DNA from: G963668185 sp963668185
Lineage (GTDB): Bacteria; Chloroflexota; Dehalococcoidia; Lucifugimonadales; G963668185
Length of the DNA: 64,000 nt
Assembly: GCA_963668185.1 (NCBI GenBank)
Contig: OY764162.1
Location: forward strand, 558,001 to 622,000
Direction of reading: 5' to 3'
The notes beneath the pieces were generated by a model. It made no database searches. It was not told where the DNA came from and worked only from the letters and a program-made list of their open reading frames with translations. The stretch's first letter is position 1, and each line of letters begins with the position of its first letter. The translations under genes were made by a program, and so were the position numbers. Shown here piece by piece: positions 58,901-64,000 of the stretch.

Positions 58901-59894
58901 TGCCAATTTCAGGAGGTATCCTTCCACTCAGCTTGTTCTCCGAAGCGTACAATTTGGTCAGGCTTATGAGGTTGCCAATTTCTGCCGGAATAGTGCCATC
59001 CAACCGATTGCCAGTGAAGCTCAACACTTTCAGAAGATTGAGGTTACCAAGTTCTGGCGGTATCCCACCGCTCAACGAATTGTGCCAGATGTAAAGCTCG
59101 GTCAGACTGGTGAGATTACCAAGTTCTGGCGGCAAACTCCCACTTAGCCGATTCCTGCTGAGGTTCAAGTAAGTCAACTTGGTGAGATTTCCAATCTCGG
59201 ATGGTATTTCGCCGCTCAGTTGGTTACCCCAGAGAGTAAGGCTTGTCAGGTTGGTGAGGTTGCCTATTTCGGCTGGTATCTCGCCGATTAGCTTGCCATC
59301 GCCGAACGTGAGTTCTTCAAGTTCAGTGAGGTCGCCTATTTCGGGCGGTATCTCGCCATTCAGCTCGTTGTCGTATAGGTCTAGCCTGATGACTCGCTCG
59401 TTTTCGTCGGTGGTGACGCCAAACCATAGCGTTAATGGAGCGTCCGCTAGCCAATTATAATTTTCTTTCCAGTTCGGGCCGTCAGTGGAGTGGTAGAGCG
59501 AGGTCAGCGCGTCCCTATCTGATATGGCAGGCATCGATGTGCTGCCGGGCGCAGGCGTACCTGTGGGTGTCGACGTCGGAGTGTCAGTAAGTGCGCCAGA
59601 GGGCGCAGGCGTACTCGTGGGTGTCGGAGGTGGGGTGGTAACCGGCGCTATTGTAGGTGTGGGAGTAAGTGCGCCAGAGGACGCAGGCGTACTCGTGGGT
59701 GTCGGCGTCGAGGTAGTAGCCGGCACTACTGTAGGTGTGGAAGTAGTGACGGACGCTATCGTGGGTGTCAGAATGGCATTGACTGCGGGAGTCTCGGGTT
59801 GCGAATCTTGGCACGCTGCCGCCGGCATGACCAGCGCCATTAAGAGTAAGATCAAGATTCTCGGGCTTCTGTATCTGAAGCATGATTGCTGCAT
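55959..59894 (-). CDS. Giant leucine-rich-repeat lipoprotein (plant-type LRR)
   Basis: A 1311-residue surface lipoprotein. The signal ends in the lipobox MPAAAC (Cys 28). A Thr/Pro-rich linker with repeated PTPTSTPA blocks follows to about residue 120. Then come dozens of 24-residue repeats of the plant-specific type, with LSGEIPxELGNLTxL cores. Three N-terminal cap units (RDALTSLYHSTDGPNWK, then W and GVTTD) divide the repeats into three blocks. The protein should bind ligands outside the cell; no enzyme domain is present. The DNA is visibly poorer in G/C than its neighbours. It lies between a broken and an intact copy of the start of a nitroreductase gene, which points to insertion. Confidence 0.92.
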   Translation of the reverse strand: MQQSCFRYRSPRILILLLMALVMPAAACQDSQPETPAVNAILTPTIASVTTSTPTVVPATTSTPTPTSTPASSGALTPTPTIAPVTTPPPTPTSTPAPSGALTDTPTSTPTGTPAPGSTSMPAISDRDALTSLYHSTDGPNWKENYNWLADAPLTLWFGVTTDENERVIRLDLYDNELNGEIPPEIGDLTELEELTFGDGKLIGEIPAEIGNLTNLTSLTLWGNQLSGEIPSEIGNLTKLTYLNLSRNRLSGSLPPELGNLTSLTELYIWHNSLSGGIPPELGNLNLLKVLSFTGNRLDGTIPAEIGNLISLTKLYASENKLSGRIPPEIGNLTKLSVLHLHDNQLSGEIPSEISNLARLPELYLTSNKLSGRIPSEIGNLTKLSVLQLHDNQLSGEIPTELGNLSNLSDLFLSNNQLSGGIPTELGNLSSLHGLFLSNNQLSGEIPTELGNLSSLNGLFLDNNQLSGEIPSELGGFPILTGLGLSDNQLSGEIPAELSKLVHLEWLNLSNNLLSGQIPSEFGNLTNLSELYLDNNVLNGEIPHELENLSGLKVLSLGGNELSGCMPYALREVESIDLTQLGLTFCNAPMANASDRNALTSLYHSTDGPNWKNSSNWLTDTPLDQWFDVTTDDSGRVTELDLYRNLLNGEIPAELGSLTSLAVLHLWDNEELGGEIPAELGNLTSLTWLNLSDNELSGEIPSELGNLASLKWAYLSGNQLNGEIPPELGNLPNLTWMGLSDNRLNGEIPPELARLPNLKGLILADNELSGTIPLEFGNFANLEQMALSGNQLSGEIPAELGNLTKLTWLNLYNNQLSGEIPPELGNLTNLNGLALSENELSGEIPPELGNLTNLRSLYLSDNELSGQIPSELGNLTRLTKLTLGDNQLHGHIPSELGGLSNLKGLYLSGNELSGEIPSELGNLSNLEELFLNGNELSGEIPTELGNLPNLVKLNLGGNQFRGCLPSGFRGVEIIDLNQLGLSFCEVQMTNASQRDALIALYDSTDGPNWNNNNNWLTDRPVGLWFGVTTDDSGRVTALDLSGNYLSGTIPSELGNLTSLTRLTLHSNRLSGVIPPELGNLANLEELVLAGNELSGEIPPELGDLTSLTRLDLSGNELSGEIPPELGNLTSLKKLFLYDSGLSGRIPPELGNLASLEWMYLSGNGLSGDIPPELGRLSKLEELDITRNRLSGMIPPELGNLASLDWAYFSENELSGEIPPELGNLTNLTRLGLHSNELSGEIPSELGKLTNLNSLALFDNQLSGVIPPELGNLTNLRSIWLNGNQLTGCIPHSLQSVEINDLDRVGLQYCDN

Positions 59895-60018
59895 GACTAG
59901 AATCTCTCACTATTGTCCGATGGTGATATGCTTCTCTCCGTACTTTATGCTCGTAGCAGCACCGTAACACGATTCCTACTTCGTTTGTGAGTTAATCCAT
60001 CAGTAGAAAGGATCCCCC

Positions 60019-60648
60019 ATGACCACCAACACCGCCGACCGCCTCGCCATGCCCCTTGGCGAGGCCATCTTCACCCTCCGCGCCATCCGCCGCCAGAAGC
60101 CGGACCCGATACCCGAAGAGGACCTGCGCACGGTCCTTGAGGCGACCATCAGGGCGCCCAACGGCGGCAACGAGCAGCCGTGGCGATTCCTCGTCGTCCG
60201 AGACGCTGCGCTCAGAAGCAGGCTGGGCGAGTTGTACCGCGAGGCGTGGTGGGCCAAGCGGCGCGACGAAGGCATTATGGGCCCGGAGGATCTGCCGGAC
60301 ACTCAAGTTCGCCGCTCCGCCGCGCGCTTCGCCGATGAAATCGGCAACTCGCCCATCATAGTCCTGTTGTGCGCCACTGCCCGCGGCCCCGGCGCAGCCA
60401 ACTCCGTCGTGCCTGCCGCCCAGAACCTGCTGCTGGCCGCCCGCTCCCTCGGCATCGGCGGCACGATAACCACGCTGCACGCCACCGTCGAGGAGAGAGT
60501 GCACGCGCTGTTCGGCATCCCGGACGACGCCCAGGTCGTGTACTGCATGCCTCTTGGCTATCCGCGCGGCAGGTTCGGCCCAACCACCCGCAAACCCCTC
60601 GGCGAGGTCAGCGCCCTCGACCACTGGGACACCCCCACAGGCTGGTAG
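60019..60648 (+). CDS. Nitroreductase family protein
   Basis: A 209-residue FMN-dependent nitroreductase-like oxidoreductase. The N-terminal FMN phosphate motif is RAIRRQKPDPIPEEDLRTVLEA, followed by APNGGNEQPWRFLVV. The C-terminal part AARSLGIGGTITTLHA and LGYPRGRFGP match the family. It reduces nitro, quinone or similar groups with NAD(P)H; the substrate is unknown. A GGATCCCCC leader precedes the start. It is followed 55 bp later by the CoA transferase gene on the same strand. Confidence 0.92.
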   Translation: MTTNTADRLAMPLGEAIFTLRAIRRQKPDPIPEEDLRTVLEATIRAPNGGNEQPWRFLVVRDAALRSRLGELYREAWWAKRRDEGIMGPEDLPDTQVRRSAARFADEIGNSPIIVLLCATARGPGAANSVVPAAQNLLLAARSLGIGGTITTLHATVEERVHALFGIPDDAQVVYCMPLGYPRGRFGPTTRKPLGEVSALDHWDTPTGW

Positions 60649-61469
60649 ACTCGCCATGCGCGAACACCTTTGAACACACGTCATACCTGCAACGTAAAGC
60701 CCATGCAACCCCTCTCCGACCTCCGCGTCATCGCAATCACCGGGTTCCTTGCCGGCCCCTTCCTCGGCATGACACTCGCCCGCCTCGGCGCCGAGGTCAT
60801 CAAGATCGAACGGCCCGGCGCCGGAGACGCGACCAGAGCCGCCGGACCGTTCGCCGGCCCGCAAGGCCTCTCAGACGAACGCCGCACGCCGGAAGACATC
60901 TCGACCCGTTTCCTGAAGCGCAACCAGGGCGTCAAGAGCGTCACGCTCGACCTCAAGAGTGAGCAGGGCAGAGCGCTGCTGCTGGAACTGGCCCGCAAGT
61001 CTCACGTACTGATAGAAAACCTCGCCCCCGGTGCGCTGGCCCGCATGGGCCTCGGCTACGAACACGTCTCGGAAGCCAACCCCTCAATCATCTACTGCTC
61101 GATCACGGGCTACGGCCAGTCCGGCGCATACTCCCGGATGCCTGCCCACGATCCGCAGGTGCAGGGCATGAGCGGGCTGATGGACGTCAACGGCCACCCC
61201 GACGGCCCTCCCACGCGCGTCGGCTTCTACATCGGCGACATGGTCGCGCCCCTGTATGCCGCGCTCGCCATAGCCGGCGCGCTACGGGTCCGTGAGAAGA
61301 CGGGCAAGGGCCAGTACCTCGACGTGTCCATGATGGACTCCATCATGGCGTTGATGGCAATCGACAACCTGGAAGAGGACATCGCGAAGGGCCTGCCCCT
61401 ACGCATGGGCAACAACACGCGCGCAGGCCCGACCGGCCTCTACCACGCGAGCGACGGCGACGTCATCAT

Positions 61470-62517
61470 TGTAGATGTTAGGTAATTCGCTGACAGAATT
61501 GGTATGTGAAAGCAAACCGAACTGGAGGCGAGGATGCGAGACAACAGCAACGATCTCACCGTGGAGCGCAACTACATCCAGAAGTGGCGGTTCCTCATCA
61601 GCGAGTACGAGCAGGTCAAGGCGAAGAAGCACCCCCACTTCCGCTTCCTGGAGGACTTCTACAAGTTCCACGGCACCAACCGACAGACCTTCGCCAAGTA
61701 CTACAACCGATACCGTCTGACCGGAGCCGATGATTCGCTGCTGCCCCTCAAGCGGGGCCCCAGGTGGAAGAGCCGCCGCACGCCGGCCTTCATCGAGCAG
61801 TTGGTGCTGGAGCAGCGGCGCAAGGGTATCAACCGCTACGAGACCTATGCCATACTCAAGCCGAAGCTCAAGTCGCACACCCCATCGCCGTCCACCATCT
61901 ACGCCATAACCAGGCGCCACGGCCTCAACCGGTTGACCAGGCGGATGCAGACCGCCAGGAGGACGATAATCAAGACCCGCGCCGGAGAGTTGGGCCACCT
62001 GGACTCCCACTACCTGAGCAAAGACCTGATCGTGGGCGCCAGGCAGCGCTACTACCTGGTGTCGATAGTCGACGCCTGTACCCGGCTGGCCTGGTCTGAG
62101 GTGGTGGATGACCTCAAGAGCCTGAGCGCGATGTTCGCGGCGCTCAAGAGCATCAACATGCTCAACGCCGAGTACGGGGTGCGCTTCGAGGCGATGCTGA
62201 CCGACAACGGCCCTGAGATGGCCTCGCCCAACAACAGGTCTCATCACCCCATGGAGCGGATGCTTGCCGAACTGGGGATCAAGCACCGCTACACTCGGCC
62301 CTACCGGCCCCAGACCAACGGCAAGGTGGAGCGCTTCTGGCGTACGCTCAACGACGACCTGCTGGAGGGGACCACCTTCGAGAGTGTGGAGGAGCTCAAG
62401 GACGAGTTGATGCAGTACCTGCTCTACTACAATACCGAGCGGCCGCACCAGGGCCTCGGAGGCGACACCCCTCTGAGGACCATGCAAAATCTGTCAACGA
62501 ATTAGTCGACATCTACA
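61470..62517 (+). mobile_element. IS481-family insertion sequence (1048 bp)
   Basis: The ends are imperfect inverted repeats of about 28 bp starting TGTAGATGT; both also contain TAATTCG and TGACAGA. Five-base direct repeats ATCAT flank it (61465-61469 and 62518-62522). The 5'-TGT ends and the transposase match IS481. The clean target duplication and intact transposase show a recent insertion. Confidence 0.92.
61534..62505 (+). CDS. IS481-family transposase
   Basis: A 323-residue DDE transposase. An N-terminal helix-turn-helix region (FYKFHGTNRQTFAKYYNRY) recognises the ends. The catalytic residues are D157 (GHLDSHYL), D224 (MLTDNGPE) and E266 (RPQTNGKVERFWRTL). It is full length and looks active. 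GGAGG is found 8-9 bp before the start. The gene fills almost the whole element. Confidence 0.93.
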   Translation: MRDNSNDLTVERNYIQKWRFLISEYEQVKAKKHPHFRFLEDFYKFHGTNRQTFAKYYNRYRLTGADDSLLPLKRGPRWKSRRTPAFIEQLVLEQRRKGINRYETYAILKPKLKSHTPSPSTIYAITRRHGLNRLTRRMQTARRTIIKTRAGELGHLDSHYLSKDLIVGARQRYYLVSIVDACTRLAWSEVVDDLKSLSAMFAALKSINMLNAEYGVRFEAMLTDNGPEMASPNNRSHHPMERMLAELGIKHRYTRPYRPQTNGKVERFWRTLNDDLLEGTTFESVEELKDELMQYLLYYNTERPHQGLGGDTPLRTMQNLSTN

Positions 62518-63010
62518 ATCATCACCATCGCCAGCGACGAGCAGCGGCGTCGCCTCGCCGCCGCGTTTGGCCGCACTGACTGGCACGACGACCCTAGGTT
62601 CGAGACCTTCGACTCGCGCAACGCCAACATCGACGCCACGCGCCACGCCATTCAGGAGTGCGTCGAGCCCCTGATCCGCGAGGAGGTCTTGCGAAAACTG
62701 GTGGAGCACGGCGTGCCTTGCGCCCCGGTCAGGACCGCCCCGGAGGCGCTGCGTGATACGCACTTCCGGGAGCGCGGCACACTGTTCGACATGCGGCACG
62801 CCGCTACGGACGCTCACATCGACGCCGCTGTCACCGGCTTCCCGGTCCTGTTCGACGGCGAACCTCTCCCGCAGCCGCCCGGCGCGCCCACGCTCGGCAT
62901 GCACAACCGTGAGATCTACCGCGGCCTCCTGGGCCTCAAAGAACGCGAATTGCACCAACTCCAGACTGCCGGCGTCATCTGAAGCCATCGAACAAACCAT
63001 GAAGGTCGTA

Positions 63011-63086
63011 GAGGCGGGTTTGAAACCCGCTGTCGGCCTCTCTCTAATTAACCACTAGCCACTGACCACTAGCCACTATAAACTGT
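63011..63086 (+). repeat. GCGGGTTTGAAACCCGC hairpin and CCACTAGCCACT direct repeats
   Basis: The hairpin GCGGGTTTGAAACCCGC (63014-63030) follows the CoA transferase and may act as a transcription terminator, although no T-run follows. Next, ACCACTAGCCACT occurs twice (about 63051 and 63065). Both features lie upstream of the methyltransferase gene. Confidence 0.5.
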
Positions 63087-63104
63087 CTTCTGGAGGTAGA
63101 AAAA

Positions 63105-64000
63105 ATGCCCAAACAGAACATCATGGACAGGCTGGCCGCGGGCGAGCCGTTGCTAATGGACGGCGGCACTGGCTCCGAGATACAGCGCAGGGGAGCCGAC
63201 GTTCTCGTCCAGACCACCGTGGAGACCGAGCTCCGGGGCTGGTCGGCCACTGCCAACATCGAGTTCGCCGACGTCGTCCGCGAAGTGCACCAGGACTACC
63301 TCCGATGCGGGGCCGAGATTCTGATCAGCAACAACTTCTGGACCACGCCCAGCCGGCTGAACCCGCTCGACCTGCCGTACTCATGGCAGGACTACGTGCG
63401 CGCGGGCGGCGAAAACGCACTCGCCGCACGGGACGCGATGAACCCGGAAGCGTACGTCGCGGGCGGAATCGCGCCCCCGTACGTTCACGACCATCTGGTA
63501 GGGGAGCCTCGTTCGGACGTTGCCATCATGGGCCGCGAGGCGTACCGCCAGGAGTTCGCCGGCCCGGCGAAGATCCTCGTTGACCTGGGCGTGGACGTCC
63601 TGCTGCCGGAATACATCGGCTTCAAGGACGACTGCGTCGAGGCCGTCGATGCCTGCGCAGAGTTCGGCCTGCCGGTGTTCCTCGGCGTCCGGCACATACG
63701 GCCCGGCGGCGTTATGCAGTACGGCGAGTCGCTGCGCGACCTCGTCGCCGCGCTGGAAGGACGGGATGTCGCCGGAATACTGCTCATGTGCACGCGCCCC
63801 GCGGAGATCACCGAAGGACTTGACATCCTGGGAGACTGCTACGACGGCATCGTGGGCGCGTACCCCAACGCCGGCTACAACCCCATGGCGCCGCTGGGCG
63901 GTCGCGGCGGCGAGCCGGGCGACATCCTGCGCCCGGGCCACACGCCGCCATCAGAGCTCGGCAGGATCACCGCCGACTGGCTGGACAAAGGCGCCCGGAT
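63105..64000 (+). CDS. Homocysteine S-methyltransferase-like protein (3' end beyond window)
   Basis: The first 298 residues of a homocysteine S-methyltransferase-domain protein (MetH N-terminal, BHMT or MmuM type). LLMDGGTGSEIQRRGAD is the standard opening. AILISNNFWTTPSRL and VAGGIAPPY follow. The first zinc ligand is the Cys of LLMCTRP, and GAYPNAGYNP corresponds to the 'YPNAG' motif. The second zinc Cys pair (usually GGCCG) should lie near or beyond the window edge. It moves a methyl group to homocysteine or a similar thiol. TGGAGGT precedes the start. It is probably its own transcription unit. Confidence 0.88.
   Translation, partial: MPKQNIMDRLAAGEPLLMDGGTGSEIQRRGADVLVQTTVETELRGWSATANIEFADVVREVHQDYLRCGAEILISNNFWTTPSRLNPLDLPYSWQDYVRAGGENALAARDAMNPEAYVAGGIAPPYVHDHLVGEPRSDVAIMGREAYRQEFAGPAKILVDLGVDVLLPEYIGFKDDCVEAVDACAEFGLPVFLGVRHIRPGGVMQYGESLRDLVAALEGRDVAGILLMCTRPAEITEGLDILGDCYDGIVGAYPNAGYNPMAPLGGRGGEPGDILRPGHTPPSELGRITADWLDKGAR

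Larger units (their letters stand above)
60703..62982 (+). pseudogene. CaiB/BaiF family III CoA transferase split by an IS element
   Basis: The two halves (60703-61469 and 62523-62982) join to give 408 residues with no other damage. Removing the element and one ATCAT duplication restores the frame as D-V-I-I-T-I-A-S-D. The enzyme moves CoA between acids; the catalytic Asp is D150 (HDPQVQGMSGLM). The N-terminus MQPLSDLRVIAITGF starts at an ATG, and FLAGPFLGMTLARLGAEVIK is typical. The C-terminal half (HGVPCAPVRT, then RGLLGLKERELHQL) is complete. Precise excision would recreate a working gene. Confidence 0.92.

Noticed and set aside
55959..59400. Regular 72 bp periodicity suggesting a CRISPR or satellite array
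   Set aside because: The period is exactly 24 codons and the units encode leucine-rich repeats in one intact frame.

Overview
The window is GC-rich, densely coded bacterial chromosome and most likely comes from an uncultured member of the Chloroflexota (SAR202/Dehalococcoidia-like). That placement is an inference. It rests on the mix of Rieske oxygenases, CaiB/BaiF CoA transferase, class III aminotransferase, amidase, CocE-type hydrolase and flavin oxidoreductases, on secreted lipoproteins with Thr/Pro-rich linkers, and on short intergenic repeats such as CCCTGAGCCTGTCGAAGGG. No rRNA or other phylogenetic marker is present to settle it. Two tRNA genes (His, Arg) are present.

Layout. 1-4752 (minus): a catabolic operon of Rieske oxygenase, MFS transporter, SDR and a CocE hydrolase cut by the window edge. 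4900-9198: a potassium channel, a Fic protein preceded by an array of GCTAATA boxes, and a YtkA-like/FedB-like membrane pair. 9528-13189: the first pair of a four-member paralogous lipoprotein family. 13404-17659: a second Rieske oxygenase, the NfeD/SPFH pair and HicBA. 17708-26678: housekeeping genes (uvrC, xerD, lgt, recJ, fabF, mtaB). 26675-30253: an MBL hydrolase, an aminotransferase, a toxin-antitoxin pair and the two tRNAs. 30327-34646: a large thioester-containing alpha-2-macroglobulin/complement-like lipoprotein. 34708-43130: HigBA, an alpha/beta hydrolase, a multidomain metzincin-type protease and the second lipoprotein pair. 43547-48893: a flavin oxidoreductase, an amidase, a ribbon-helix-helix protein with a strong palindrome, a zinc-ribbon protein of unknown function, and VapBC. 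49035-55686 (minus): an operon with split glutamate-synthase modules, a glutamine-synthetase-like ligase and a flavin oxidase, resembling the N-methylglutamate (methylamine) pathway. 55801-60648: a giant leucine-rich-repeat lipoprotein lying between a broken and an intact copy of the start of a nitroreductase gene. 60703-62982: a CoA transferase split by an IS481-type element. 63105-end: a homocysteine methyltransferase-like gene.

The strongest leads are: (i) the four lipoprotein paralogues, whose C-terminal domain is almost identical in DNA while the N-terminal parts diverge, and which share leaders, promoters and a mobile-looking 173-175 bp element; (ii) the thioester protein, whose Cys-Gly-Glu-Gln and downstream His resemble complement C3; (iii) the putative N-methylglutamate operon; (iv) the RHH/zinc-ribbon pair behind a 10-2-10 palindrome; (v) the Fic gene with its box array; (vi) the LRR insertion. 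At least four toxin-antitoxin pairs plus Fic occur within 64 kb.
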